A DNA stretch of 64,000 nt from Actinomycetota bacterium (GTDB lineage: Bacteria > Actinomycetota > UBA4738 > HRBIN12). Positions 7,708-17,149 of this stretch are shown in pieces (the stretch's first letter is position 1; every line of letters starts with the position of its first letter). Where the stretch lies: assembly GCA_035697485.1 (NCBI GenBank), contig DASSCU010000021.1, forward strand, positions 1 through 64,000, in the 5' to 3' direction. A program made the translations under genes and the position numbers. A model generated the notes under the pieces. It was given only the letters and a program-made list of their open reading frames with translations. It was not told the DNA's origin and ran no database searches.

Positions 7708-8679
7708 TCAATCCGGCGCCGGGCAGTCCGGTCCGTACGCGAACTCGGCGCTGTCCTTCGACACGCGGCATCCCCTGGCGTCGACCGCCACGAACGCGCC
7801 CGCGGGCACCTCCTTCAGCTGATCGAGCAGGCCGTTGGTCCACCCGTCGTCGACCGTGCCCTGGAAGTACCAGTCGCTCCCGTTGTCGGCGACGATCAAG
7901 CCGTAGCGCTGCATGGCGAGCAGCACGACCCGCGCATTCGGGCTGAACCCGGAGATGTCGAACCCCTGCCTCAGTCGGAACCGGGCTCCCATCGGCGGGC
8001 ACCGGCGGTCGCTCAACCCGGCCTGATGCCGGGCGGGCCACACGAAGCGTCGCATGGTGCAGGCGACCGTGAACCGGATCGCGTGGTCGATCTCACCGGC
8101 CTGCACCTCGTCCCATCGAACGAGGCCAGGGAAGATCGGCAGTCCGGCTGCATCGGCGCTCGTCCATCCCGCGGGGCGAAGGTCGTTCGAGCCGAGGTCG
8201 AAGATCGCGCCGCTACCGGCGGTCGGGTCGCCGCCGTTCCACCGTGCGTTGAAGAGCTCGTACAAGGTGCAGGCGTCCCGGTCGAGCATCAGCGCGTGAC
8301 GGTCGGAGCCGCCCTCGATCGCGACGTCCGGGCCGAACGGGTACGGGCCGTCGTCGCTCTCGCTTGCATACTGGAAGTCCACCGCCGCGTCGCCGTGCGA
8401 CGCGTCGACCACGCCGTACGGGATCCCGTACGCCGGCGGGCCGAAGTCGGGATGCAGATCGGTCGACCCCGCGTGGCTCGAACGCTTCCAGATCTGGCTC
8501 TTCGGATGCTTCGGCAGGGCCGAGACGTCCATCCGCCAGACGTTGTCGGCCGGGAAGACCTCGCACGTCGTGCCGGGCACGGGCCCGCGGCCGGCCGGTC
8601 CCGCCGTCGAGGGCATGACCATCGCGACGACGGCGACTGCGGCGACCGAGGCGGCGGCGGCGGCGCGAGCTCGACTCAT
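7708..8679 (-). CDS. Secreted protein of unknown function
   Basis: A 323-residue protein with an N-terminal basic and alanine-rich hydrophobic segment (about residues 3-27) that looks like a signal peptide. The mature part carries FPADNVWRMDVSALP, HPDFGPPAYGIPYGVVD, IEGGSDRHALMLDRD, GAIFDLGSNDLRP and a C-terminal VVLLAMQRYGLIVADNGSDW. These motifs belong to a conserved exported family of soil and actinobacterial genomes with no known activity. The start is the ATG at 8679. There is no Shine-Dalgarno, and a GATACA lies 7 nt upstream, so a leaderless start is possible. It converges with the DinB-like gene. Confidence 0.82.
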   Translation of the reverse strand: MSRARAAAAASVAAVAVVAMVMPSTAGPAGRGPVPGTTCEVFPADNVWRMDVSALPKHPKSQIWKRSSHAGSTDLHPDFGPPAYGIPYGVVDASHGDAAVDFQYASESDDGPYPFGPDVAIEGGSDRHALMLDRDACTLYELFNARWNGGDPTAGSGAIFDLGSNDLRPAGWTSADAAGLPIFPGLVRWDEVQAGEIDHAIRFTVACTMRRFVWPARHQAGLSDRRCPPMGARFRLRQGFDISGFSPNARVVLLAMQRYGLIVADNGSDWYFQGTVDDGWTNGLLDQLKEVPAGAFVAVDARGCRVSKDSAEFAYGPDCPAPD

Positions 8680-8743
8680 TGCGGCGTGTATCGGCCCGGA
8701 GTGGTCGGCGGATTGAGTCCGTTCCGCCGCTCGTCGGTTCGGA

Positions 8744-9841
8744 CTAGTCGGCACGCTCGCCGGCGGTGACCTTCTCGGCGGCGACGGCGCGTGCCTCGGC
8801 GAGCAGGGCGTCGACGAGCTCGCTCTCGGGCACCTTCGCCACCACCTCGCCCTGGCGGATGATGAACCCGAGGCCGTTGCCGCTGGCGATGCCGACGTCG
8901 GCCTCACGCGCCTCCCCCGGCCCGTTCACGACGCAGCCCATCACCGCGACCCGCATCGGCACGCTGAAGCGCTCCTTCTCGATCGCAGCGTTCACCTTCT
9001 GCGTGAGCTCGAACACGTTCACCTCGGCCCGGCCGCACGACGGGCACGCGACGAGATCGAGGCCGCGCTTGCGGAGCCCCAGGGATCGCAGGATCGTCGT
9101 GCCGACCTTGACCTCTTCGACCGGATCGTCGGTGAGGGAGACGCGGATCGTGTCGCCGATGCCCTCGGCGAGCAGCGTGCCGATGCCCACCGCGCTCTTC
9201 ACGCCGCCGAGCGGCATCGGACCCGCCTCGGTCACGCCGAGATGAAGTGGGTAGTCGCACGCCTCAGCGAGTTGCCGGTAGCTCTCGATCATCACGAGCG
9301 GGTTCGAGTGCTTCACGCTGATCTTGATGTCGAGGAAGTCCTCGTCCTCGAGGATGTGCGCCTCGTTCAGCGCACTCTCGACGAGGGCCTCGGCGGTCGG
9401 ATTCCCGTACTTCGCGAGCAGGTCTGGCTCGAGCGACCCGGCGTTGACTCCGATCCGGATCGGCACGCCGCGATCCTTCGCCTCTCGCGCGATCAGCCGC
9501 ACCTTGTCTTGGTACTTGATGTTGCCGGGGTTGATGCGAAGGCCCTGGATGCCGGCTTCCAACGCGGCCATCGCGTACTTCCACTGGAAGTGGATGTCGG
9601 CGACGACCGGCACGGTGGACTTCGCGGCGATCGCGACGAGGGCCTCGGCGTCCTCCCAATGCGGCACCGCGACGCGCACGATGTCGACGCCGGCCGCGAC
9701 GAGGGAGGCGATCTGCTGCAGGGTCGCGTTGATGTCGGCGGTCTTCGTCGTGGTCATCGACTGGATCGACACGGGAGCGTCGCCGCCGATCGCGACGCCG
9801 CCCAGATCGATCTGCCGGCTCTTCCTGCGCTCGATGCCCAC
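8744..9841 (-). CDS. ispG: 4-hydroxy-3-methylbut-2-enyl diphosphate synthase (flavodoxin)
   Basis: IspG catalyses the penultimate step of the MEP isoprenoid pathway using a [4Fe-4S] cluster. The 365-residue protein has the TIM-barrel N-terminal part ([35 protein letters not shown]) and the C-terminal cluster domain with Cys residues in ACPSCGR and [10 protein letters not shown]. The start is a GTG (9841) with GGGAG upstream; the open frame runs on upstream without family similarity. Together with dxr at 13650-14807 it gives two MEP-pathway genes in one region. In many relatives ispG directly follows rseP; here yjbQ and a two-component system are interposed. Confidence 0.95.
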   Translation of the reverse strand: MGIERRKSRQIDLGGVAIGGDAPVSIQSMTTTKTADINATLQQIASLVAAGVDIVRVAVPHWEDAEALVAIAAKSTVPVVADIHFQWKYAMAALEAGIQGLRINPGNIKYQDKVRLIAREAKDRGVPIRIGVNAGSLEPDLLAKYGNPTAEALVESALNEAHILEDEDFLDIKISVKHSNPLVMIESYRQLAEACDYPLHLGVTEAGPMPLGGVKSAVGIGTLLAEGIGDTIRVSLTDDPVEEVKVGTTILRSLGLRKRGLDLVACPSCGRAEVNVFELTQKVNAAIEKERFSVPMRVAVMGCVVNGPGEAREADVGIASGNGLGFIIRQGEVVAKVPESELVDALLAEARAVAAEKVTAGERAD

Positions 9842-9882
9842 GCCCGCCAGTCTCCCAGGCTCCTGCGTTCCGCCGGCCGCGG

Positions 9883-10332
9883 TCAGCCGCCGAACACCTG
9901 GAACGTGACCGTCCGATCCTTGGGCTCGTCCATCTCGAAGAGGATCAGCCGCTGCCACGTGCCGAAGGCGGGCTCGCCCGCGACCACCGGGATCGCGTGC
10001 GAGGTCGCGGAGAGCAGCATCGCCTTCACGTGCGCGTGGCCGTTCTCCCGCTCGTCGGGGTTCATGTTCTGCGTGCGGACCTCGAAGTCGTCGTGCTGGT
10101 AGTAGACGCCTTCGTGCGGCACGAGGTCGGTGAGGTGGCGTCGGAAGTCGGCCATCGCACCGTCCTCCCACTCGTTGATCAGCAGCGCGCACGTCGTGTG
10201 GGCGCAGAAGACGATCGCGGCGCCCTCGGTCACACCGGAATCCTTGACCGCCCGGCGAAGGTCGTCGGTGAGGTCGAGGAACGCGTATCGCTCCGGGGCC
10301 GAGGTCGTGACGGTGGTGGTGACTGACTTCAC
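9883..10332 (-). CDS. YjbQ family protein (UPF0047)
   Basis: The 149-residue product matches the YjbQ/UPF0047 family: [19 protein letters not shown], then [20 protein letters not shown] and [14 protein letters not shown]. The conserved His and Cys residues in CAHTTC and NGHAHVKA are present. Members have been reported to have weak thiamine-phosphate synthase activity, but the physiological role is unsettled. Its ATG overlaps the stop codon of the upstream histidine kinase by 4 nt, so it is the distal gene of the regulator-kinase transcript. Confidence 0.88.
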   Translation of the reverse strand: MKSVTTTVTTSAPERYAFLDLTDDLRRAVKDSGVTEGAAIVFCAHTTCALLINEWEDGAMADFRRHLTDLVPHEGVYYQHDDFEVRTQNMNPDERENGHAHVKAMLLSATSHAIPVVAGEPAFGTWQRLILFEMDEPKDRTVTFQVFGG

Positions 10333-11696
10333 GGATCCCTCCTGTTCGTGGGGGCCGCCGGACGAGCGACCGGCAGATCGAAGGTGAAGGTGCTGCCCTG
10401 GCCGGGCTCGCTCTCCGCACGGATCGTGCCACCGTGTGCCTCCACGACGGACCGCGCGATCGCGAGACCGATCCCGGTTCCGCCGTCCTCGCGCGCTCGC
10501 GCGGGGTCGACGCGGTAGAAGCGCTCGAACAGGCGGGGAAGCGCCTCGGGCGGGATGCCGACCCCGGTGTCGGCGACGCTCACCTCGACCGAGCCGTTGT
10601 GACGGTGCGCCTCGATCCGCACCTCGCCTCCCTCGGGGGTGAACCGGACAGCGTTGTCGACGAGGTTGAAGATCACCTGGTGCACTCGCTCGGGGTCGGC
10701 CTCGATCGACGGCAGATCGTCGGGCACGTCGCTGCGCACGTCGACGTCGCGATCGGCGCTCGCCACCTCGATCTCCGACATCACCTGCGTCACCAGCGGG
10801 CCGAGCGAGACCTCCTCGCGGCGCAGCGGCATCTCACCCGACTCGAGCTTCGAGAGGTCGAGCAGCTGCTCCACGAGGCGGCCGAGTCGCTCGGACTGCG
10901 CCAGCATGACCTGTAGGACCTCGTGGTTCGGCTCCTCGACGCCGTCGAGCAGGTTCTCCAGGTGCGCCCGGATCGCGGTGATCGGCGTCTTGAGCTCGTG
11001 GGAGACGTTGGCGACCAGGTCACGCCTCGACGTCTCGAGGAGCTCGAGCTCCGCGCTCATGCGGTTGAAGGCGACCGCGAGCTGTCCGACCTCGTCGCGC
11101 GAGTTCGTGTGCACGCGGGTCGAATAGTCGCCGGTCTCCATGCGACGCGCGGCCTCGGCCATGTCCCGCAGCGGCTGCGTCATGCCGCGGGCGAGCCACC
11201 GAGAGATCGCGAGAGCGATCACGGCCGCGATCGCACCCGCGGCGAGGAACGGCCGCCATTCGCTCTGCAGGAACCCGAGCGTCGCCGACATGCGTCCCAA
11301 GAACCCGCGGGTCGGCGACGGGTAGAGGACGATGAGACTGCCGCCGTCGTCGGTGGGGATCGACGCCCACACGTGGTTGCCGATCACGCCCCACCGGGGC
11401 AGCCGCCCCGGGGTGTCGGGCGGCAGCACCCCGAGATTCACACCCTCGACGGTCACCTCACCGACGGCGGTGCGACGAACGACCATCGCGTCGGGCGGCG
11501 GATCGGCAAGGGAGCCGCTCGCGAGGCGCTTGGCGAGCGAGAGCGCGTCGATCGCTTCGGAGTCCTTGGGGGTTTCGCGAAGCGCGAAGCCGATGAGGAC
11601 GTACGAGATCAACAGCGTGATCGCGACGGCGAAGACGATCGTGCTGCCGAGCTTGCCGCGGATCGTGGGCAAGCGCTCGAGCGGCCGGGAGCTCAC
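10329..11696 (-). CDS. Two-component sensor histidine kinase (membrane, HAMP)
   Basis: A 455-residue membrane kinase: transmembrane segment 1 at about residues 18-38, an extracytoplasmic sensor of about 110 residues, transmembrane segment 2 at about 150-166, a HAMP domain to about 225, then HisKA with the phospho-acceptor His233 in [10 protein letters not shown]. The ATPase domain shows DNAVRF (N box), DTGVGIP (G1) and [10 protein letters not shown] (G2). The GTG start at 11696 overlaps the regulator stop (GTGA). The sensor part has no motif I recognise, so the stimulus is unknown. Confidence 0.93.
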   Translation of the reverse strand: MSSRPLERLPTIRGKLGSTIVFAVAITLLISYVLIGFALRETPKDSEAIDALSLAKRLASGSLADPPPDAMVVRRTAVGEVTVEGVNLGVLPPDTPGRLPRWGVIGNHVWASIPTDDGGSLIVLYPSPTRGFLGRMSATLGFLQSEWRPFLAAGAIAAVIALAISRWLARGMTQPLRDMAEAARRMETGDYSTRVHTNSRDEVGQLAVAFNRMSAELELLETSRRDLVANVSHELKTPITAIRAHLENLLDGVEEPNHEVLQVMLAQSERLGRLVEQLLDLSKLESGEMPLRREEVSLGPLVTQVMSEIEVASADRDVDVRSDVPDDLPSIEADPERVHQVIFNLVDNAVRFTPEGGEVRIEAHRHNGSVEVSVADTGVGIPPEALPRLFERFYRVDPARAREDGGTGIGLAIARSVVEAHGGTIRAESEPGQGSTFTFDLPVARPAAPTNRRDP

Positions 11697-12388
11697 GACC
11701 GTTCCTGGAACGCGTACCCCACGCCGTGCACGGTGCGGATGAACCTCGGCTCGTTGCCGTCCTCGCCGAGCTTGCGACGGATGCGCGCGACGTGGGAGTC
11801 GACCACCCGCCCGCCGGCGAAGTCGCGGTAGCCCCAGACGCGGTCCATCAGCTGATCGCGGGAGAGAACGACGCCGGGGTCACGGGCGAGGGTGAGCAGG
11901 ATCTCGAACTCGAGGGGGGTGAGCCCGACGTCCTCGCCGTCGACGGTGACCCGGCGTCGGTTGGGGTCCATCACGAGCCCGTGATGCTCGATCGGACCGG
12001 TGTCCTTCTGCTCGCCCATGCGCTCCATGCGTCGAAGGATCGCCTTCACCCGCGCGGCGAGCTCACGCAGGCTGAACGGCTTCGTGAGGTAGTCGTCGGC
12101 CCCGACGGCGAAACCGGCGACCTTGTCGGCCTCTTCGGTCTTGGCCGTGAGCATCAGCACCGGCGTCCAGCCGTCGCGTTGGATCTGCTTGCAAACCTCG
12201 AGGCCGTCCATGCCCGGGAGCATCAGGTCGAGCACGACGAGGTCGGGGTGATGCGCGGCATGCTGCTCGATCGCGTCGGGGCCGTCGAGCGCCACGAGCA
12301 CCCGATAGCCCTCGGACTCGAGCCGGGCCCTCACGGCTTCGGCGATGGATTCCTCGTCGTCGACGACGAGCACGGTCTGCTGATTCAC
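11693..12388 (-). CDS. OmpR/PhoB-family response regulator
   Basis: The 231-residue regulator has a receiver domain (acidic pair DD at 10-11, phospho-acceptor Asp54 in VVLDLMLPG, Lys in LTKPFS) and a C-terminal winged helix ending in RFIRTVHGVGYAF. It is cotranscribed with the histidine kinase it overlaps, so they form a cognate pair. The GTG start has no Shine-Dalgarno; a TACGAT box sits 6 nt upstream, which suggests a leaderless transcript beginning at this gene. Confidence 0.94.
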   Translation of the reverse strand: MNQQTVLVVDDEESIAEAVRARLESEGYRVLVALDGPDAIEQHAAHHPDLVVLDLMLPGMDGLEVCKQIQRDGWTPVLMLTAKTEEADKVAGFAVGADDYLTKPFSLRELAARVKAILRRMERMGEQKDTGPIEHHGLVMDPNRRRVTVDGEDVGLTPLEFEILLTLARDPGVVLSRDQLMDRVWGYRDFAGGRVVDSHVARIRRKLGEDGNEPRFIRTVHGVGYAFQERS

Positions 12389-12394
12389 GCGAGC

Positions 12395-12400
12395 ATCGTA
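12395..12400 (-). promoter_or_regulatory. -10 box of the response regulator gene (leaderless)
   Basis: TACGAT on the minus strand, 6 nt before the GTG at 12388. No Shine-Dalgarno is present, so transcription is predicted to start on the start codon. I see no clear -35 box. Confidence 0.5.
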
Positions 12401-12452
12401 TCCGGGGCATGTGTGCTGCGGTCCGAGGTCGTGTTGAGATATCGTGGCGGCG

Positions 12453-12488
12453 GTTCGGGTGCAACGGATCCGGTGAACGGACCCGAAC
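12453..12488 (-). terminator. Possible terminator after rseP
   Basis: GTTCGGGT (12453-12460) and ACCCGAAC (12481-12488) are perfectly complementary 8-nt arms around a 20-nt loop that itself contains CGGATCCG. The structure begins 4 nt beyond the rseP stop codon and precedes the separately promoted regulator gene. No T tract follows, so this is a moderate call. Confidence 0.45.
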
Positions 12489-12492
12489 GGGT

Positions 12493-13638
12493 CTACGGCA
12501 GCGTGATCGGCTTGGTCACGTCGAGCACGATCGTCGCCCCGACGAACATCACGAAGAACGCCATCACCGCGGCCGAGATCGGGATCAGGGTGCGCATGTC
12601 GACCGGCTTGCCGCGCACCTTCTCGATCGCGAGGGTGAGCAGGTGCCCGCCGTCGAACGGCGGTAACGGCACGAGGTTGATCAGGCCGACGAACACCGTC
12701 ACGAACCCGAAGAGGTAGAGGATCGTCGACCAGTCCCCTGCCGACGAGGTCGCACCGACCTGCTGGCTGATGCCCACGACGCTCGCCGCATCGTTGACGG
12801 TCCGTGGCTCGTCGTTGAAGAGCAGGCCGAACACACGCCCGACACCCTCGGGGCCGAACACCCTTCCGATCTGGGAGAACGACTCACGGACCGCGAACCC
12901 GACCTCCTTCACGCCGCCCACGAGCGCGGCCACGACACCGCTCGGCTCGGGGTCGGGCGGCGCCACGATCACGCCCATGCGACCGCGGGTCTCCCCCTCG
13001 ACCTCGGCGAGCTCGGGTACGACCGAGAGCGTGACGCGCTCCCCGCCCCGGTCCACCACGACCACGAGCGGCTGACCCGGCCGGTCCGCGACCTGGGATG
13101 TGACGATCTCGGTGAGCTGTTCGGAGGTCGGCTCGGGCGTTCCGCCGAGCCGCACGATGCGGTCCCCTGCCTCGATGCCGGCGGCCGCCGCGGGCGACTC
13201 GTCGCCGTTCATCGTGACCTCGACCTGGTCGATCACGAGGGGGGTGAGCGGTGCCGTTCGCGGATCGCCGAAGACCATCAGCCAGACCGCGAAGATCAGC
13301 GCCGCCACCACGAAGTGCGTGCCCGGCCCGGCGAAGATCGTGACCGCGCGCTGCCAGATCGGCTTCGACCCGTACAGGCGAGAGGTGTCCTCGGGCGGAT
13401 TCTCCTCGAACGGGTTCATGCCGGCGATCTTCACGTACCCGCCCACGAAGATCGGCTTCACGCCGTACTCCAACTCGCCCTTGCGCTTCGCCCAGACTTT
13501 CCAGGGTCCGAAGCCGATGAAGTACTCGGTGACCTTCATGCCGAAGCGGCGCGCGAAATGGAAGTGGCCCAGCTCGTGGATCGCGATGATCACCGTGAGG
13601 AAGGGCAGGAAGATGAGGGCGCCGATGAACAAGTTCAT
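12493..13638 (-). CDS. rseP: RseP/site-2-type membrane metalloprotease (M50) with PDZ domain
   Basis: A 381-residue intramembrane protease. The zinc-binding HELGH is at residues 21-25 inside the first transmembrane segment, and the second motif appears as LPPFDGGHLL near the C-terminus. A PDZ domain (AAAAGIEAGDRIVRLGG) lies between membrane segments. Homologues cleave anti-sigma factors and remnant signal peptides; the substrate here is unknown. It is 11 nt downstream of dxr and is the last gene of the rpsB-to-rseP unit. Confidence 0.93.
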   Translation of the reverse strand: MNLFIGALIFLPFLTVIIAIHELGHFHFARRFGMKVTEYFIGFGPWKVWAKRKGELEYGVKPIFVGGYVKIAGMNPFEENPPEDTSRLYGSKPIWQRAVTIFAGPGTHFVVAALIFAVWLMVFGDPRTAPLTPLVIDQVEVTMNGDESPAAAAGIEAGDRIVRLGGTPEPTSEQLTEIVTSQVADRPGQPLVVVVDRGGERVTLSVVPELAEVEGETRGRMGVIVAPPDPEPSGVVAALVGGVKEVGFAVRESFSQIGRVFGPEGVGRVFGLLFNDEPRTVNDAASVVGISQQVGATSSAGDWSTILYLFGFVTVFVGLINLVPLPPFDGGHLLTLAIEKVRGKPVDMRTLIPISAAVMAFFVMFVGATIVLDVTKPITLP

Positions 13639-13649
13639 GGGGGAAGGAC

Positions 13650-14807
13650 CTATCGCTCCTCGGCGAGCTCGGCGGTTCGCTGACGCGCCCAGCCGTCTGC
13701 GCGCTCGATGCTGACGATCGAGACGACCGAAGCGGGCTCATGCTCGTCGACCACGGTCTGCACCAGCTCGACGATGCGTGTGAGCGGGATCTTCCCCTCG
13801 AGGAACGCCATCACGGCGACCTCGTTCGCCGCGTTCATCACCGCCGGGAACGTGAGGCCGAGACCGCCGACACGGTACGCGAGGTCGACGGCGGGGAATG
13901 CCTCGCGGTCGACTGGCTCGAACGTGAGCGGGCGGTCGGTGAGCGGCACCGGTTCGACGCCGGAGGGCAGGCGCTCGGGCCAGGCGAGCGCGAGCTGGAT
14001 CGGCAGTCGCATGTCGGGGGTCGCCATCTCGGCGCGCAGGCTGCCGTCGCGGAACTCGGCCATCGCGTGCACCAAGCCCTCGGGGTGGATCAGCACGTGG
14101 ATCGAGGAGTACTCGAGGTCGAACAGGTAGTGCGCCTCGATCACCTCGAGTCCCTTGTTCATCAGCGTCGCCGAGTCGATCGTGATCTTCGGCCCCATCG
14201 TCCACACGGGGTGGGCGAGCGCTTCCTTGACGCTGGCCTTCGCGAGCTCGTTGCGGGTCCAGCCGCGGAACGGCCCACCCGAGCCGGTCAGCACGACGCG
14301 CTTCAGATCCTCGCGTCGTTCGCCCCGCGTCGCCATCGCGAGCGCGGCGTGTTCGGAGTCCACGGGCAACAGGCGCTCGGGCTCTCCCTTGATCAGATCG
14401 GTGACGAGCTCGCCGCCCACGACGAGGCTCTCCTTGTTGGCCAGAGCGAGCGTCTTCCCGGATTGCAGCGTGGCGAGGGTGGGTGCGAGTCCGGCGGAGC
14501 CGACCAGCGCGTTCAAGACCAGGTCGGCCTCGGTCTCGCCGGCCAGGCGCTCGGCGGCGTCAGGGCCCTCGACGACCTCGACACCCGGCACAGCGCCGAT
14601 CTTCGCCTTCACGTCGACGGCGGCATCCTCGTCGGCGATCGCGACGACGGGCGGGAGGAACTCCCGGATCTGCCCGGCGAGGAGTTCCAGGTTCGCCCCG
14701 GCCGCGGACAGCCCGACGACCTTGAACCGGTCGGGGTGATGGCGGACGACATCGAGCGCCTGCGTGCCGATCGACCCTGTGGAGCCGAGGATCGTCAACG
14801 ACTTCAT
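13650..14807 (-). CDS. dxr: 1-deoxy-D-xylulose-5-phosphate reductoisomerase
   Basis: Dxr forms 2-C-methyl-D-erythritol 4-phosphate, the committed step of the MEP isoprenoid pathway, using NADPH. The 385-residue protein begins with the nucleotide-binding signature LTILGSTGSIGTQALDVV and contains ANKESLVVGG, LTGSGGPFRG and TIDSATLMNKGLEVIEA, the catalytic and metal-binding segments. It lies between cdsA and rseP, the usual bacterial arrangement. Confidence 0.96.
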   Translation of the reverse strand: MKSLTILGSTGSIGTQALDVVRHHPDRFKVVGLSAAGANLELLAGQIREFLPPVVAIADEDAAVDVKAKIGAVPGVEVVEGPDAAERLAGETEADLVLNALVGSAGLAPTLATLQSGKTLALANKESLVVGGELVTDLIKGEPERLLPVDSEHAALAMATRGERREDLKRVVLTGSGGPFRGWTRNELAKASVKEALAHPVWTMGPKITIDSATLMNKGLEVIEAHYLFDLEYSSIHVLIHPEGLVHAMAEFRDGSLRAEMATPDMRLPIQLALAWPERLPSGVEPVPLTDRPLTFEPVDREAFPAVDLAYRVGGLGLTFPAVMNAANEVAVMAFLEGKIPLTRIVELVQTVVDEHEPASVVSIVSIERADGWARQRTAELAEER

Positions 14808-14852
14808 GCGCTCAAGGGTACCCCGAGCCAGGCAGAACGCTCGGAACGACGA

Positions 14853-16580
14853 TCAGGCGACGATGATGCGATACAGGAAGAACGCCGCAGGCGCGACGAA
14901 CAGCAGCGAGTCGATCCGGTCGAGCACACCGCCGTGTCCCGGCAGGATGCTGCCCATGTCCTTGATGCCCACGTCGCGCTTGACCAGCGACTCCGCCAGA
15001 TCGCCGAACGTCGCGGCGGCCGCGACGACGAGGCCGAGTAGCAGCGCCTCGATGCGAAGGTTCTCGAAGGGATCCACGAACGAGGTCACCAGCGTGACCG
15101 CGACCACGACCGTCACGAGGGAACCGATGATCACGCCCTCGATCGACTTCTTCGGGCTCACCGTCGGGGCGAGCGGGCGCTGGAAGAACTGACCGCCCCA
15201 CACCGAGCCAGACAGGAACGCCGCCGTGTCGTACACGAAGGTCAGGCCGATGACGCTGACGACGAGCGACGTGCCGCTCTCGCCCTGGAGCAGGACCAGC
15301 AGGTAGCTGCCGAGCAAGGGCACCCACGCCATGTTCAGGATCGTGAGCCCGACGTTGGCGGTGACGTCCTTGCGGGCGCTCGCGGGCCCGGACATGAACC
15401 ACAGGAACGTGGCCGCCACACCGAGCGTGAACATCGCGAGCACTGCGCTCTCACCCCGGAAGTACGCGGCGGCGAGCATCAGGGCGCCGGCGATCAGCCC
15501 GACGGCGGTGGCCGGCTGACGGCGGTGCTTCACCATCACGCCGAAGAGCTCTCCTTGCGCCAGCAGCACGATCGCAGCAGCGAGGAATCCGAACAACCAG
15601 TCACCGATCAGCAGCGCCGCGAGCGCCGCGATCGCCAGCACCGCACCGGTCAGGAACGCGGCCGGCACGTCTCGTTCGCCAGGGCCGGGACCCCTGCGCT
15701 CGACGTCGGCGCCGACCTCGACGGCGCCCGGTTCCTGCCAGCTCGGGCCGCCGAGCCCCTCGCCCGCGCCCACCATCACGGTCTCGGTTTCGGGTTCGGC
15801 CCCTGCCAGATCGGAGAGGATGTCCTGCTCGACCTCGTCGGGCCCGAGCTCGCCGATCAGGGTGCCGCCGACGTCGGGTGTCACGGCGGAACCGTCGTCC
15901 CACCCAACGCCCTCGGCACCGACCACGACCTGCTCGGGCTCCTCGGCGGCTTCGTCGCGGACCGACGGCGCGAAGTACTCGGCGGCTTGCTCGACGTCGC
16001 CCTCGCCGGGCGACTCCACGTCGCCCATCAGCTCGTCGATCGTGGCGATCGGGGCAGTCTCGGTATCGATGCCTTCGCCCGCTTCTTCGTCGTCGCCCAC
16101 CAGGGTCGCCTCGGCGTACTCGCCGACGACCGCCTCGTCGTCGGCCGAGACCTCCCATCCGCCGTCGCCTTCGTCCTCGGTCTCGTGGCCCTGGCCGAAC
16201 AGGCCCGCCTGACCGGGGACCGGCTCCACGTCCTCCCCGACGACCTCGGTGCCGATCTCCTCGTCGGCGACCTCGCCCACGGCGACGACCTCGACCTCGG
16301 GCTCGTCGTCGGCGCCGATGCCCTCGATCGTCTCCAGGACCGTGGTGTCGTACCAGTCCTCGTCCTCGGATTCCTCGGGCCGCTCGGATGCCTCTGGCTC
16401 GACGGGCGTCGCCGGGCCGGCGACCTCCTGCTCGTCGGCGCGAACCGACACGTGCTCTTCGCTCGGCGTCTCACGGGCCCCGGCCGACGCCGGTTCGTCC
16501 CAATCCACGTCCTTGATCGGCGCGAAGAACTTGTCGAGGTCCTCGAACAGATCGTCGCCGTTGCGTTTGTCGCCCGTCAC
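14853..16580 (-). CDS. cdsA: Phosphatidate cytidylyltransferase with long acidic N-terminal extension
   Basis: CdsA makes CDP-diacylglycerol for phospholipid synthesis. The membrane catalytic part occupies roughly residues 305-575, with several transmembrane helices and the family signature SLVKRDVGIKDMGSILPGHG followed by GVLDR. The first ~300 residues are a Glu/Asp-rich, apparently disordered region beginning with LFEDLDKFFAPIKDVDWDE. CdsA proteins are usually about 270 residues, so the gene is roughly twice normal length because of this extension. It overlaps frr by 4 nt and no undecaprenyl diphosphate synthase gene lies between them. Confidence 0.93.
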   Translation of the reverse strand: MTGDKRNGDDLFEDLDKFFAPIKDVDWDEPASAGARETPSEEHVSVRADEQEVAGPATPVEPEASERPEESEDEDWYDTTVLETIEGIGADDEPEVEVVAVGEVADEEIGTEVVGEDVEPVPGQAGLFGQGHETEDEGDGGWEVSADDEAVVGEYAEATLVGDDEEAGEGIDTETAPIATIDELMGDVESPGEGDVEQAAEYFAPSVRDEAAEEPEQVVVGAEGVGWDDGSAVTPDVGGTLIGELGPDEVEQDILSDLAGAEPETETVMVGAGEGLGGPSWQEPGAVEVGADVERRGPGPGERDVPAAFLTGAVLAIAALAALLIGDWLFGFLAAAIVLLAQGELFGVMVKHRRQPATAVGLIAGALMLAAAYFRGESAVLAMFTLGVAATFLWFMSGPASARKDVTANVGLTILNMAWVPLLGSYLLVLLQGESGTSLVVSVIGLTFVYDTAAFLSGSVWGGQFFQRPLAPTVSPKKSIEGVIIGSLVTVVVAVTLVTSFVDPFENLRIEALLLGLVVAAAATFGDLAESLVKRDVGIKDMGSILPGHGGVLDRIDSLLFVAPAAFFLYRIIVA

Positions 16581-17140
16581 GAGACCTCCATGAGCTCCTG
16601 CTCCTTGTGGTCCTGGATCTCGTCGATCTCAGCCACGTGTCGGTCGGTCAGCTTCTGGAGCTCCTTCTCCCCTCGCACGAGGTCATCTTCCGAGATGCCG
16701 CCCTCGCGCTCAAGCCTCTCCATCTCTTCCTTGGCGTGGCGCCGAACGTTGCGCACGGCGACGCGGCCCTCCTCGGCGCGAGCGTGGACCTGCTTGACGA
16801 GTTCCTTTCGCCGTTCCTCGGTGAGGGGCGGGAAGGCCAGCCTGATCACCAGACCGTCGTTCGACGGGGTGATGCCGAGATCGCTGGACTGGATCGCCTT
16901 CTCGATCGCCCCGATCGCGCCCTTGTCGAACGGTTGCACCGAGAGCAGCCGAGGTTCCGGCACGTTGATCGAGGCGAGCTGATTCAAGGGCACCGGCGTG
17001 CCGTAGTACTCGACGGTGACTCGGTTGAGCACCGCAGGGGTCGCGCGGCCGGTGCGGATCGCCGACAGCTCGTCCTTCAGGTGGGTGACCGCCTGCTCCA
17101 TCTTGTGAGAGGCATCCTTGAGGCTGGAATCGATCGTCAT
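16577..17140 (-). CDS. frr: Ribosome recycling factor
   Basis: RRF splits post-termination ribosomes together with EF-G. The 187-residue protein is normal length and carries LSAIRTGRATPAVLNRV, EPRLLSVQPFDKGA and the coiled-coil C-terminal part ELVKQVHARAEEGRVAVRN. It is 9 nt downstream of pyrH and overlaps cdsA by 4 nt. Confidence 0.97.
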   Translation of the reverse strand: MTIDSSLKDASHKMEQAVTHLKDELSAIRTGRATPAVLNRVTVEYYGTPVPLNQLASINVPEPRLLSVQPFDKGAIGAIEKAIQSSDLGITPSNDGLVIRLAFPPLTEERRKELVKQVHARAEEGRVAVRNVRRHAKEEMERLEREGGISEDDLVRGEKELQKLTDRHVAEIDEIQDHKEQELMEVS

Positions 17141-17149
17141 CGGACTCCT

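Noticed and set aside
14853-16580. CdsA acidic region as a separate fused gene
   Set aside because: The frame is continuous, has no recognisable second domain, and its N-terminus overlaps frr in the usual operon manner, so I treat it as an extension.
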